In this document: piece by piece, positions 19,802 to 28,764 of the stretch | How the letters are laid out: each line of letters opens with the position of its first letter | How positions within the stretch are numbered: position 1 is the first letter of the stretch | Source: Rhodospirillales bacterium | Lineage (GTDB): Bacteria > Pseudomonadota > Alphaproteobacteria > Reyranellales > Reyranellaceae | Direction: 5' to 3' | NCBI GenBank assembly: GCA_016699855.1 | Contig: CP064988.1 | Span: forward strand, 3,562,501 to 3,626,500 | DNA length: 64,000 nucleotides | Program-made: the position numbers and the translations under genes | The notes under the pieces: generated by a model | Told to the model about the DNA's origin: nothing | The model's database searches: none | The model's input: only the letters and a program-made list of their open reading frames with translations

Positions 19802-22618
19802 ATGCTGAGCCTGGGCGCGTTGGCGTTCGCGACGCCGTGGATGCTGTCGCTGCTGGTGGCGCTGCCGGTCATCTACTGGCTGCTGCGCCTGCTGCCGCCG
19901 GCGCCGAAATACGTGCGCTTCCCGGCCATCCGGCTGCTGCTCGGCCTCGAGCCGCCGGAGCGCACGCCGGTGCGCATCCCGCTGTGGCTGTTGCTGCTGC
20001 GCCTGCTGCTGGTGACCTTGCTGATTCTCGCGCTGGCGCGGCCGCTGCTCAACCCCTCGGCCGAGCTGGCGGGCAAGGGGCCGCTGGTGCTGTTCGTCGA
20101 CGACGGCTGGTCGGCGGCGCCGAACTGGGCGACCGCGCAGCGGCACGCCGAGCGCCTGACGGAGCGCGCCGAGCGCGGCAACCGGCCGGTCATCGTGGTG
20201 CCGACGGCGCCGGCGGCGCTCGACGAGGCGCAGGGCAGGCGCGGGCTGATGCGGCCGGAGGAGGCGCGCGCGGCGCTGCGGGCGATGAAGCCGAAGCCAT
20301 GGCCGACCGACCGCGCGCTGGCCGCCGCCGAGCTCGCCAAGCTCGGCCTGCCGACGCCGATGCACGTCGTCTGGCTGAGCGACGGGCTGACCGACAAGAC
20401 CGCGCGCGACACCGCCGACAAGCTGCTGGCCATGGGGTCGCTCGAGGTGCTGCGGCCGGAGGCGACGCGGGTGCCGATGGCGCTGCTGCCGCCCGAGCCG
20501 GGCGTGCGCGAGCTGAAGGTCAAGGCGCTGCGTCCCAGCGGCGACGGGCCGCGCCGCATCGCCGTGCAGGGTTCCGACGACCGCGGCGCCATCGTCGCGC
20601 GCGCCTTCCTCGATTTCGGGCCGACCTCGACCGAGGCCGTCGCGACCATCGACGCGCCGACCGAGCTGCGTAACCGCATCGCGCGCCTGGACATCGAGGG
20701 GCAGTCCGGCGCCGGGTCGGTGGCGCTGCTCGACGAGCGCTTCCGCCGCCGCCCCGTCGGCATCATCGGCGAGCGCCAGGTCGCGAGCGGGCAGCCGCTG
20801 CTGCAGGAGGTGTTCTTCCTCGAGCGCGCGCTGGAGCCGTACGCCGCCGTCACGACCGGCGACCGGACCACCGTGCTCGGCCAGCGCATGGCGATCCTGC
20901 TGATCCCCGACGGCGCCTCGCCCGGCCCCGAGGACCGCGCCGCCATCAACACGTGGATCGAGGGCGGCGGCGTGGCGATCCGCTTCGCCGGCCCGCGCGT
21001 CGCCGCCGCCGAGGACGATCTCGTGCCGGTCAAGCTGCGGCTGGGCGACCGCGCGCTGGGCGGCGCCATGAGCTGGGGCCAGCCCGCGACGCTGGCCGAG
21101 TTCCCCGCCACCAGCCCGTTCGCGGGGCTGCGCGTGCCGGCCGACGTGCGCATCAACCAGCAGGTGCTGGCCGAGCCGGGACCGGATGTCGCCGACAAGA
21201 CCTGGGCGCGGCTGGCCGACGGCACGCCGCTGGTGACCGGCGAGAAGCGTGGCCAGGGCTGGCTGGTGCTGATCCACACCACCGCCAACACCGGCTGGAG
21301 CAACCTCGCGCTGTCGGGCCTGTTCGTGGAGATGCTCCAGCGCATGGTGGCGTTGAGCCGCGGCGTCTCCGGCGACGGCGCCGCCGCGCGCGAGCTCAAG
21401 CCGTGGCGCACGCTGGACGGCTTCGGCAAGCTCGGCGCGCCGCCGCTCGGCGCTCAGCCGCTGGGGCTGGACGCGGCGCGCGGATTCGCGCCCAAGCCGA
21501 CGACGCCGCCGGGACTGTACGGTGACGACTCGGCGCAGACCGCGTTCAATCTCGGCAACCGCGTCGAGCCGCCGGCGCCGCTGACCGATCTGCCGTCCGG
21601 CGTCGCGACCGACAGGCTGTCGGAGGAAGGCGAGACCGACCTGACCAAGTGGTTCCTCGTGGCCGCGCTGCTGCTGCTGCTGGCCGATTTCCTGATCGCG
21701 CTGTGGCTGCGCGGATTCCTGCCGCTGCCCGGCGGGCGCCGCCGCGCCACCGCGACCGCCGCCCTCGCGCTGCTGCTCGCCGCCGCGACGATGGTCGCGC
21801 CGGCCGACGCCGGCGCGCAGCAACCGCCGCCGGCGCGTCCGCCGGCGTCGCGTCCGCCCGCCGCCAAGCCGCCGGCGCCACCACCGCCGGCCGCCGTGGT
21901 GTCACCGGAGGAGGTGATCCTGCGGGCGACGACCCAGACGCGGCTGGCCTACATCGTCACCGGCAATGCCGAGATCGACGACATCAGCCGCGCCGGCCTC
22001 GAGGGGCTGGGCGAGATCCTGCGCGCCCGCACCTCGGTCGAGCCGGGCGAACCGGCCGCCGTCGACGTCGAGAAGGACGATCTGCGGCTCTATCCTTTCA
22101 TCTACTGGCCGGTGACGTCGGAGCAGCAGACGCCCTCGACGCAGGCGTCGTCCAACATCGACCGCTACATGAAGTCCGGCGGCATCCTGTTCTTCGACAC
22201 GCGCGACCAGCACATCACGATGGGCCGGGGCGGCGTCAGCGCCGACCTCAAGCGCCTGCTGCGCGCCGTCGACGTGCCGCCGCTGGTGGTGATGCCGTCC
22301 GAGCACGTGCTGACGCGCGCGTTCTACCTGCTGTCCGACACGCCCGGCCGCTGGACCGGCGGCCGCATCTGGATCGAGGCCGGCAACGGCCGCGTCAACG
22401 ACGGCGTCGCCGCCGTGGTGGTCGGCGCCAACGACTTCGCCGGCGCCTGGGCGATGGAGGGCACCGGCCGCGGCATGTTCCCGGTCGCGCCCGGCGGCGA
22501 GAACCAGCGCGAGCTGGCGTTCCGCTTCGGCGTCAACCTCGTGATGTACGCGCTGACCGGCAACTACAAGGACGACCAGGTCCACCTCAACGACATCATG
22601 CAGAGGCTGCGGCGATGA
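19802..22618 (+). CDS. BatA-like membrane protein with C-terminal DUF4159 domain
   Basis: A 938-residue envelope protein. Residues 1-85 hold two membrane helices (TPWMLSLLVALPVIYWLLRL and PLWLLLLRLLLVTLLILALA) of the aerotolerance BatA N-terminal type, followed by a vWA-like region whose metal motif is degenerate (VDDGWSAAP). Around residue 615 is another helix (FLVAALLLLLADFLIALWL), then a second hydrophobic stretch and a Pro-rich linker. The last 230 residues match DUF4159 (RLAYIVTGNAEIDDISRAGL, GGILFFDTRD). It overlaps the next gene by four bases (ATGA). It is probably an integral partner of the MoxR/DUF58 pair. Confidence 0.85.
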   Translation: MLSLGALAFATPWMLSLLVALPVIYWLLRLLPPAPKYVRFPAIRLLLGLEPPERTPVRIPLWLLLLRLLLVTLLILALARPLLNPSAELAGKGPLVLFVDDGWSAAPNWATAQRHAERLTERAERGNRPVIVVPTAPAALDEAQGRRGLMRPEEARAALRAMKPKPWPTDRALAAAELAKLGLPTPMHVVWLSDGLTDKTARDTADKLLAMGSLEVLRPEATRVPMALLPPEPGVRELKVKALRPSGDGPRRIAVQGSDDRGAIVARAFLDFGPTSTEAVATIDAPTELRNRIARLDIEGQSGAGSVALLDERFRRRPVGIIGERQVASGQPLLQEVFFLERALEPYAAVTTGDRTTVLGQRMAILLIPDGASPGPEDRAAINTWIEGGGVAIRFAGPRVAAAEDDLVPVKLRLGDRALGGAMSWGQPATLAEFPATSPFAGLRVPADVRINQQVLAEPGPDVADKTWARLADGTPLVTGEKRGQGWLVLIHTTANTGWSNLALSGLFVEMLQRMVALSRGVSGDGAAARELKPWRTLDGFGKLGAPPLGAQPLGLDAARGFAPKPTTPPGLYGDDSAQTAFNLGNRVEPPAPLTDLPSGVATDRLSEEGETDLTKWFLVAALLLLLADFLIALWLRGFLPLPGGRRRATATAALALLLAAATMVAPADAGAQQPPPARPPASRPPAAKPPAPPPPAAVVSPEEVILRATTQTRLAYIVTGNAEIDDISRAGLEGLGEILRARTSVEPGEPAAVDVEKDDLRLYPFIYWPVTSEQQTPSTQASSNIDRYMKSGGILFFDTRDQHITMGRGGVSADLKRLLRAVDVPPLVVMPSEHVLTRAFYLLSDTPGRWTGGRIWIEAGNGRVNDGVAAVVVGANDFAGAWAMEGTGRGMFPVAPGGENQRELAFRFGVNLVMYALTGNYKDDQVHLNDIMQRLRR

Positions 22619-24732
22619 GCTCCACCGCCGCCTCCGTCGCCTTCGATCCGCTGCTGCCGTGGCCGCTGCTGCTGGCCTTCGCGCTGGCGGCGCTGGGCAT
22701 CGCGGTGGCCGGCGCGCTCAAGCGCGCCAAGGGCCTGGTGTGGCGCCTCGCCGCCGTGGCGACGGTGCTGGCGGCGCTGTCGAACCCCTCGCTGGTCGAG
22801 GAGGAGCGCAAGGGCATCGACGATGTCGCGGTCATCGTGGTCGACGACAGCGACAGCCAGTCGATCGGCGACCGCCGCGCCCAGATCGCCGCCGCCCGCG
22901 AGAATCTGCGCAAGCGCTTCGCGGCGCTGCCGGGCCTCGAGATCCGCGAGGCCGTGCTGCCGCCGTCGAGCCTCAAGCTCGGCGCCGAGGGGCTGGGCGG
23001 CACGCGCCTGATCGAGGCGCTGCGCGGCGCGCTCAGCGACGTGCCGCGCGAGCGGCTGGCGGGCATCGTGCTGCTGACCGACGGCCAGGTCCACGACGTG
23101 CCCGCGACCTTGCCGCCGGAGCTGGCGACGGCGCCGGTGCACGTGCTGCTCAGCGGCCGCCGGAACGAGGCCGACCGGCTGCTGGTGGTCGAGCAGGCGC
23201 CGAAATTCGGCGTCGTCGGCCGCACCGTCACCGCCAAGTTCCGGGTCGAGGACTCGGCGCCCGACGCGCGCTCGCCGGCCGCCGTCACGATCACCGTCGG
23301 CGGCGAGCCGCCGATGCGCATGAACGCGCCGATCGGCCGCTCGGTGACGGTCGAGATCACCGTCGCCAATCCCGGCGCCAACGTGGTCCAGATCGAGGTC
23401 GCGCCGGGCACGCGCGAGCTGACCCTGGAGAACAACCGCGCGCTGTTCGTCGTCAACGGCGTGCGCGACCGGCTGCGCGTGCTGCTGGTGTCGGGCGAGC
23501 CCTATCCCGGCGAGCGGGCGTGGCGCAATCTGCTGCGCGGCGATCCCGCCGTCGACTTCGTGCACTTCACCATCCTGCGCACGCCGTCGAAGGACGATTT
23601 CACGCCGACGCGCGAGCTGTCGCTGATCCAGTTCCCGATGAAGGAGCTGTTCGACGTCAAGCTGCGCGAGTTCGACCTGATCGTGTTCGACCGCTACGAG
23701 ACCGGCAACATCATCACGCGGGAGTATTTCCGCAACATCGCCAACTACGTGAAGGGCGGCGGCGCGCTGCTGGTGTCGGTCGGCCCGGTCTACGCCACGC
23801 CGCGCTCGCTGCACCGCACGCCGCTGGGCGAGATCCTGCCGGCGGCGCCGGCCGGCGAGGTGTTCGAGGGCGCCTTCCGTCCGGCCATGACCAAGATCGG
23901 CGACCGCCATCCCGTGACCGCCGATCTGCCGGGCGCCGGCCGGCCCGCCCCGTTCGACAAGCCCGACGCGATCCGCGAGGACGCCAGCTGGGGCCGCTGG
24001 TACCGCCAGATCCCGGCGCGCGCCGAGCGCGGCGCGACCCTGCTGGCCGGCGCCGAGCAGCGGCCGCTGATCGTGCTCGACCGCGTCGGCGAGGGCCGCG
24101 TGGCGCAGATCCTGTCCGATCATCTGTGGCTGTGGAACCGCGGCGTCGAGGGCGGCGGGCCGCAGGCCGAGCTGGTGCGCCGCGTCGCGCACTGGCTGAT
24201 GAAGGAGCCCGACCTGGAGGAGGAGGCGCTGCGCGCCACCGCCACTGGCGGCCGCATCGAGATCCGCCGTCAGACCCTGGCCGACAATTTCCCCGCCGTG
24301 GCGATGACGGCGCCGGACGGCTCGCAGCGCACGATCGTGTTGACGCAGATCGCGCCGGGCCGCGCCATCGCCAACGTCGTGGTCGACAAGCCCGGCCTCT
24401 ACCGCTTCGACGACGGCACGCTCAAGGCGGTGGCCGCCGTCGGCAATCCCGATCCGCTGGAGTTCTCCGACGTGCGCGCCACGGCGGCCAAGCTCAAGCC
24501 GCTGGCCGACGCCTCGGGCGGCGGCGTGCAATGGCTGATCGAGACGCCCGATCCGGATGTCCGCCGCGTGCCGTCGCACCGCGCCGCCTTCGGCGACGGC
24601 TGGATCGGACTGCGCCGCAACGACAGCTTCACCGTCACCGGCGTAAACCGCTATCCGCTGCTGCCGGGCATCGCGGTGGCGCTGCTGTTCCTGATCGCCG
24701 CCGGCCTGGCGTGGTTCCGCGAGGGCAAATAG
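22615..24732 (+). CDS. Large membrane protein with vWA-like and glutamine-amidotransferase-like domains
   Basis: A 705-residue protein encoded last in the MoxR cluster. It has two N-terminal membrane helices (PWPLLLAFALAALGIAVAGAL; LVWRLAAVATVLAAL), a vWA-like region with a DxSxS motif (VVDDSDSQS, near residue 78) and a class I glutamine amidotransferase-like fold (LIVFDRYETGNIITREYF, GGGALLVSVGP) without a recognisable catalytic Cys-His pair. A C-terminal helix (YPLLPGIAVALLFLIAAGLAWF) closes it. Most of the chain is likely periplasmic. Such proteins occur with MoxR/DUF58/DUF4159 genes; activity unknown. Confidence 0.82.
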   Translation: MSSTAASVAFDPLLPWPLLLAFALAALGIAVAGALKRAKGLVWRLAAVATVLAALSNPSLVEEERKGIDDVAVIVVDDSDSQSIGDRRAQIAAARENLRKRFAALPGLEIREAVLPPSSLKLGAEGLGGTRLIEALRGALSDVPRERLAGIVLLTDGQVHDVPATLPPELATAPVHVLLSGRRNEADRLLVVEQAPKFGVVGRTVTAKFRVEDSAPDARSPAAVTITVGGEPPMRMNAPIGRSVTVEITVANPGANVVQIEVAPGTRELTLENNRALFVVNGVRDRLRVLLVSGEPYPGERAWRNLLRGDPAVDFVHFTILRTPSKDDFTPTRELSLIQFPMKELFDVKLREFDLIVFDRYETGNIITREYFRNIANYVKGGGALLVSVGPVYATPRSLHRTPLGEILPAAPAGEVFEGAFRPAMTKIGDRHPVTADLPGAGRPAPFDKPDAIREDASWGRWYRQIPARAERGATLLAGAEQRPLIVLDRVGEGRVAQILSDHLWLWNRGVEGGGPQAELVRRVAHWLMKEPDLEEEALRATATGGRIEIRRQTLADNFPAVAMTAPDGSQRTIVLTQIAPGRAIANVVVDKPGLYRFDDGTLKAVAAVGNPDPLEFSDVRATAAKLKPLADASGGGVQWLIETPDPDVRRVPSHRAAFGDGWIGLRRNDSFTVTGVNRYPLLPGIAVALLFLIAAGLAWFREGK

Positions 24733-24800
24733 CCGCTCGTCGCGGGCGGCGGGGCCCGCGGCATGATCGCGGCCCGACCCACCCCGCGCCGAGGTCCGCT

Positions 24801-25289
24801 ATGAACGTCCATCCGCTCCGCGTCGCCGTCGCCTTCGCCGCCGCGCTGTCGCTGGCCGCCCCCGTCCCCGCCGCGCTCGCGCATCCGCAGCCGATCCCCA
24901 AGACCGCCGACGAGGCCGCTGTCGAGAAGGAGGTGCTGGCGTTCCGGGGCGGCGTGCTCGACGCCATCAAGGTCAAAGACGTGGCCAGGCTGAAGGCCGC
25001 CTACGACGAGCACTACACGCACACCCACGGCTCCGGGAAGGTCGACGGCCGCGACGCGCGCATCGTCGCGCTGCTGGCCGGCGAGCCGGTGATCGAGACG
25101 GCGCCGCCCAGCGAGATGGTGGTGCGGGTGTTCGGCCGCGACACCGCCATCGTCACCGGCCGCAGTCCGGTGCTGAACAAGGCCGAGAACCGCGACTACG
25201 ATTTCCGCTGGGTCGTCGTCTACGTGCGCGGCAAGGACGGCTGGCGCGCCGCCGTCAGCCAGGCGACCCGGCTGCCGCTGACGAAGTAG
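24801..25289 (+). CDS. Secreted SnoaL/DUF4440-like protein
   Basis: A 162-residue protein with a signal peptide (VAVAFAAALSLAAPVPAALA, cleavage before HPQP). The mature part resembles the NTF2-like DUF4440 fold: a long helix (VLAFRGGVLDAIKVKDVARL), YTHTHGSGKVDGRDA, and strands ending RWVVVYVRGKDGWRAA. Members often bind small molecules or are enzymes; no activity can be named. A GAGG ribosome site precedes the ATG. It may belong to the preceding cluster or stand alone. Confidence 0.75.
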   Translation: MNVHPLRVAVAFAAALSLAAPVPAALAHPQPIPKTADEAAVEKEVLAFRGGVLDAIKVKDVARLKAAYDEHYTHTHGSGKVDGRDARIVALLAGEPVIETAPPSEMVVRVFGRDTAIVTGRSPVLNKAENRDYDFRWVVVYVRGKDGWRAAVSQATRLPLTK

Positions 25290-25307
25290 CGGGCGAGCCC
25301 CCGCGGG

Positions 25308-25679
25308 TCAGCCTGTCGCCGCCTTCAACCGTCTCGCCCACCGCTCCGCCCATTCGTGCAGCGGTTCCAGATGGCGGAGCAGGGCGCGGCCGTCGGCGGT
25401 GAGCCGGTAGCCATCGTCGGCGGTCTCGACCAGGCCGGCGTCGCGCAGCTCGGCCAGCCGCGCGTTCAGCGTCGACGGGCTGATCCCGCCGCACGCCGCG
25501 CGCAGCGCCCGGAACGTCAGCGCCGCGCCGCGCAGCTCCCACACGATCCGCTGCGTCCAGCGGCGCCCAAGCAGGTCGAGCAGCGCCATGATCGGCCGGC
25601 CGGTGGTCGAACCGCGCACGCGGCCGCCGGGCAGCGGCGTCGGGCGCTTGGCGCGGGCGCGGGGCGGGGCGGCGGGCAT
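25308..25679 (-). CDS. HxlR-family transcriptional regulator
   Basis: A 123-residue winged-helix repressor. The core IMALLDLLGRRWTQRIVWELRG, FRALRAACGGISPSTLNARL and GLVETADDGYRLTADGRALL follow the HxlR pattern. There is no conserved N-terminal cysteine, so it is not the redox-sensing QorR/YodB kind. The ATG at 25679 is preferred, since the open frame further upstream would cross a putative operator. It is divergent from the AhpD-like gene, and two matching operators lie between, which suggests autoregulation and control of that gene. Confidence 0.85.
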   Translation of the reverse strand: MPAAPPRARAKRPTPLPGGRVRGSTTGRPIMALLDLLGRRWTQRIVWELRGAALTFRALRAACGGISPSTLNARLAELRDAGLVETADDGYRLTADGRALLRHLEPLHEWAERWARRLKAATG

Positions 25680-25725
25680 GGCCGCAGCGTAGCCCGGCGG
25701 CCGCCGCGGCGCCACGCGGCCATAC

Positions 25726-25742
25726 GCTACGAAATTGGTAGC
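25726..25742. promoter_or_regulatory. Operator 1 for the HxlR regulator (predicted)
   Basis: A 17-bp inverted repeat, GCTACgaaattgGTAGC, in the space between the divergent HxlR and AhpD-like genes. It shares the GCTAC/GTAGC half-sites and 17-bp length with a second site centred 51 bp away. Confidence 0.6.
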
Positions 25743-25776
25743 AAAGCGCCGTGCGGCGGCGTATGACGCCTCCATC

Positions 25777-25793
25777 GCTACGATAATCGTAGC
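25777..25793. promoter_or_regulatory. Operator 2 for the HxlR regulator (predicted)
   Basis: A perfect 17-bp palindrome, GCTACGATAATCGTAGC, 18 bases before the start of the AhpD-like gene. Its place near the start suggests repression by blocking transcription of that gene. Confidence 0.65.
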
Positions 25794-25810
25794 ATCGGAC
25801 GGAGAACCAC

Positions 25811-26362
25811 ATGGCCAGCCCCCGGATCGCGCCGCTGGAGGCGCCCTACGCCGCGGAAATCCAGGCGGCGTTCGACGCCATCATGCCGACGGGCGTGCCG
25901 CCGCTGGCGCTGTTCCGCACGCTGGTGCGGTCGGCCCGGGTGTGGGGCAAGTTCCGCGCCGGCTCGCTGCTCGACAAGGGGCCTTTGACCCTGCGCCAGC
26001 GCGAGATCGTCGTCGACCGCGTGTGCGCGCGCTGCGGCAACGTCTACGAATGGGGCGTGCACGTCGCGTTCTTCGGCGGACGGGCCGGACTGACGGCGGC
26101 GCAGAACCACGCCGTCGTCCATCTCGGCGCCGACGCGGGATGCTGGTCCGACGACGAGCGCCTGCTGATACGCCTCGCCGACGAGTTGCACGACACGGCG
26201 TCGATCTCGGACGCGCTGTGGACGGCGTCGCGCGCGACGTTCACCGACGAGCAGATGCTGGAATTGATCGCGCTCTGCGGCTTCTACCGGACGGTCTCGT
26301 ATTTCTGCAATGGACTGCGGCTGCCGCCGGAACCCTACGCGCCGCCCTTCCCGGCGCCCTGA
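25811..26362 (+). CDS. Carboxymuconolactone decarboxylase / AhpD-like protein
   Basis: A 183-residue all-helical CMD-family protein. The family core RQREIVVDRVCARCGNVYEWGVH contains two cysteines near the conserved YEW-x-x-H, the arrangement of AhpD-like peroxidatic proteins. It may act as a disulfide-based peroxidase component or decarboxylase; the substrate is not clear. It is transcribed divergently from an HxlR regulator, with one operator only 18 bases before the ATG, so it is probably inducible by whatever that regulator senses. Confidence 0.85.
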   Translation: MASPRIAPLEAPYAAEIQAAFDAIMPTGVPPLALFRTLVRSARVWGKFRAGSLLDKGPLTLRQREIVVDRVCARCGNVYEWGVHVAFFGGRAGLTAAQNHAVVHLGADAGCWSDDERLLIRLADELHDTASISDALWTASRATFTDEQMLELIALCGFYRTVSYFCNGLRLPPEPYAPPFPAP

Positions 26363-26427
26363 CGGCCGGTTCCGGCCGCGACGATCCTATGCTCCAATCC
26401 CGTCGGCAGGACGGTGCGGAGGCCGGT

Positions 26428-27069
26428 ATGGCGCGTCTCATGGTCTGGTTCGTCATCGCGGCGCTGGTTGCGTCGCTCTCCGCGCCATCGCACGCCGAGC
26501 AGGTCGTCGAGCTGCCCGGCGGCCGCGCGCTGCTCAACCGTCCCGCCGGCGCCGCGTCTGTCGGGCTGGTCCTGCTCACCGGCGGCGACGGGCAGATCGG
26601 AATCGGCCCCGGCGGCCGCGTCCAGCGCGGCGGCAACTGGATCGTGCGCACGCGCGGCGCCTACGCCGCCTCGGGCGTCGCCAGCCTGCTGATCGATGGC
26701 GACGTCGATGTCGGCGCGGCGATCGCCCATATGCGCGCCGTCGCCCCGCGAGTCATGGTGGTCGCGATGAGCCGGGGCGCGCTCAAGGTCGCGCCGGCGC
26801 TGGCCCATCGTCCCGACGGGGTCGTGTTCGCGTCGGCCATGCTGACCGACGCGCGGGTGGCGATCGGCGACGCCGCGCGGCTGCCGCCGACGCTGGTCGT
26901 GCACCACCAACTCGACACCTGCCGGGTCACCGCGGCGGGCAGCGTGACGCCGTTCCTGGCCTGGGCCGGGAGCCGCGCGCGCGTGGTGTGGATCGACGGC
27001 GGCACGTCGCAGGGCGACGTCTGCCAGCGCGCGCCCATCACGGCTTCGTCGGCCGCGAGGACGCCGTAG
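26428..27069 (+). CDS. Secreted alpha/beta-hydrolase-like protein
   Basis: A 213-residue exported protein with the signal peptide MARLMVWFVIAALVASLSAPSHA. GGAGG five bases before the ATG supports this start over an ATG 39 bases earlier. The mature part has alpha/beta-hydrolase features: LVLLTGGDGQIG after strand 3, VVAMSRGAL as a nucleophile-elbow-like G-x-S variant (MSRG) and LVVHHQLDTC near the place of the catalytic His. No close family is recognised and enzymatic activity is uncertain. Confidence 0.65.
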   Translation: MARLMVWFVIAALVASLSAPSHAEQVVELPGGRALLNRPAGAASVGLVLLTGGDGQIGIGPGGRVQRGGNWIVRTRGAYAASGVASLLIDGDVDVGAAIAHMRAVAPRVMVVAMSRGALKVAPALAHRPDGVVFASAMLTDARVAIGDAARLPPTLVVHHQLDTCRVTAAGSVTPFLAWAGSRARVVWIDGGTSQGDVCQRAPITASSAARTP

Positions 27070-27128
27070 TCGCCGCGATCGTCAGTTCGCGCGCGACGGC
27101 CGCTGATCTTCGGCCCCCGACGCGGGAA

Positions 27129-27152
27129 ACGGGCGGCCCGCGGGCCGCCCGT
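27129..27152 (-). terminator. Terminator of ilvE (may serve both strands)
   Basis: A perfect 24-bp palindrome of 12-bp arms lies between the convergent hydrolase-like gene and ilvE. On the minus strand it is followed by TTTCCC, on the plus strand by CTTCGTC, so it may end both transcripts. Confidence 0.55.
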
Positions 27153-27178
27153 CTTCGTCTAGGTCGACGAGGTCAGGG

Positions 27179-28069
27179 CTACTCGGCCGCCTGCTTCTTC
27201 GGCTGCACGGCGGTCTCGAAATCCGCAATCAGCGTGCGGCACACCTCGCCCGGCGTGAATTTGTACGGGCCGATCTCGCCGATCGGCGTCACCTCGGCGG
27301 CGGTGCCGGTGAGGAACGCCTCGGTCGCGTTCGCCAGCTCCTCCGGGAAGATCGCGCGTTCCACGACCTTGAGCTGGCGCGCCTTGGCCAGCCCGATCAC
27401 GAACTGGCGGGTGATGCCGTCGAGGAAGCAGTCCGGCTTCGGCGTGTGCAGCTCGCCGTTCATGACGAAGAACACGTTGGCGCCGGTCGCCTCCGCGACC
27501 TGGCCGCGGTAGTCGAGCATCAGCGCGTCGTCGTAGCCATGCTGCTCGGCCTTGTGCTTGCTCATGGTGCAGATCATGTACAGGCCGGCGGCCTTGGACT
27601 GGGTCGGCGCGGTATCCGGCGCCGGCCGGCGCCACTCCGCCATCGCCAGACGGATGCCCTTCATGCGGGCCTCCATCGTGTAGTAGGAGGGCCACACCCA
27701 GGTCGCGATGGCGAGATGGATGCGGTTCTGCTGCGCCGAGACGCCCATCATCTCGCTGCCGCGCCACGCCACGGGGCGCACGTAGCCGTCGACGATGCCG
27801 TTGGCCTTCACCACCTGCCGGCAGGCCTCGTCGATCTGGTCGGCCGAGTAGGGGATGGTGAAGCCGAGGATCTCGCCGGAGCGGATCAGCCGCTGGGTGT
27901 GCTCCCGCAGCTTGAAGATCTCGCCGCCATAGACCCGCTCGCCCTCGAACACGCAGCTGGCGTAGTGCAGGCCGTGCGTCAGCACGTGCACCTTGGCGTC
28001 GCGCCACGGCACCAGCGCGCCGTTCGACCAGATGGTGCCGTCGCGGTCATCGAAGGTGAGGACGGACAT
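27179..28069 (-). CDS. ilvE: Branched-chain amino acid aminotransferase
   Basis: A 296-residue class IV PLP aminotransferase for Leu, Ile and Val. The PLP lysine is Lys159 in TQSKAAGLY, the same number as in E. coli IlvE; substrate and cofactor residues lie in THGLHYASCVFEGERVYGG, RPVAWRG and GQVAEATGANVFFV. The ATG at 28069 (MSVLTFDD) fits the family length; an ATG 26 codons earlier is less likely. A weak promoter-like TTGACT lies upstream on the minus strand at 28142-28147. Confidence 0.96.
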   Translation of the reverse strand: MSVLTFDDRDGTIWSNGALVPWRDAKVHVLTHGLHYASCVFEGERVYGGEIFKLREHTQRLIRSGEILGFTIPYSADQIDEACRQVVKANGIVDGYVRPVAWRGSEMMGVSAQQNRIHLAIATWVWPSYYTMEARMKGIRLAMAEWRRPAPDTAPTQSKAAGLYMICTMSKHKAEQHGYDDALMLDYRGQVAEATGANVFFVMNGELHTPKPDCFLDGITRQFVIGLAKARQLKVVERAIFPEELANATEAFLTGTAAEVTPIGEIGPYKFTPGEVCRTLIADFETAVQPKKQAAE

Positions 28070-28173
28070 GGCGGGATCTTTCGAAATTGGAACAATATGT
28101 CCCTCGCGGACGGTGCGGGCGTAACATCCTCGCCGGGCGGGAGTCAATTGCAGGACAGCGTGGGGTAAACTTC

Positions 28174-28198
28174 CCGATCCGGGACTTTCCCGGATCGG
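28174..28198. promoter_or_regulatory. Inverted repeat before marR, likely operator
   Basis: Perfect 11-bp arms (CCGATCCGGGA and its complement) around a 3-base loop. A TAGGAT -10-like box lies at 28209-28214, and the 17-base spacer puts its -35 inside the repeat. It could be an autoregulatory MarR operator for the following operon; a terminator is less likely because no T run follows. Confidence 0.45.
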
Positions 28199-28253
28199 TC
28201 GCTTCCCCTAGGATGCGCCGCACCTCGTTCCGCCGCGACAATCCGGATTCCCC

Positions 28254-28754
28254 ATGGCCGACGCCCGTCCTCTCGCCGCGATCCCGCACGCCGCCAGCGA
28301 GGAACAGCTCCGCCGCAGCATCGAGCTGATGTTCTTCGCCTACCGCGATTTCACCGGCGAGGCCGACGCGATGCTGCAGGACGCCGGCTTCGGCCGCGCC
28401 CACCACCGCGCGATCTATTTCATCGGCCGCCATCCGCGCATCACCGTCGGCGGATTGCTGCGCATCCTCAAGATCACCAAGCAGTCGTTGTCGCGGGTGC
28501 TGCGCGAACTCATCGACGGCGGCTACGTCGACCAGGAGACCGGCGCCCGCGACCGCCGCCAGCGGCTGCTGTCGCTGACCGCGTCCGGCGCGGCGCTGGA
28601 GAAGGAGCTGACGCAGCGTCAGCAGACCCGCTTCGCGCGCGCCTTCGGCGAGGCCGGCGCGCCGGCGATGGACGGCTTCCACCGCGTGCTGCTGGGCATG
28701 ATCGATCCGGAGGAGCGGCCGGACATCGAGCGCCGCCTGACGCAGGCGCGCTGA
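28254..28754 (+). CDS. MarR-family transcriptional regulator
   Basis: A 166-residue winged-helix regulator. The helix-turn-helix is ITVGGLLRILKITKQSLSRVLRELIDGGYV, and the wing contains the conserved D-x-R (GARDRRQRLLSLT). MarR proteins bind palindromic DNA as dimers and release it on ligand or oxidation. It is the first gene of an operon with a response regulator (10 bases later) and a histidine kinase; in Rhodobacter and relatives a MarR gene beside petR/ompR is common. Its target is probably the inverted repeat upstream. Confidence 0.9.
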   Translation: MADARPLAAIPHAASEEQLRRSIELMFFAYRDFTGEADAMLQDAGFGRAHHRAIYFIGRHPRITVGGLLRILKITKQSLSRVLRELIDGGYVDQETGARDRRQRLLSLTASGAALEKELTQRQQTRFARAFGEAGAPAMDGFHRVLLGMIDPEERPDIERRLTQAR

Positions 28755-28764
28755 GGGACGCGCC

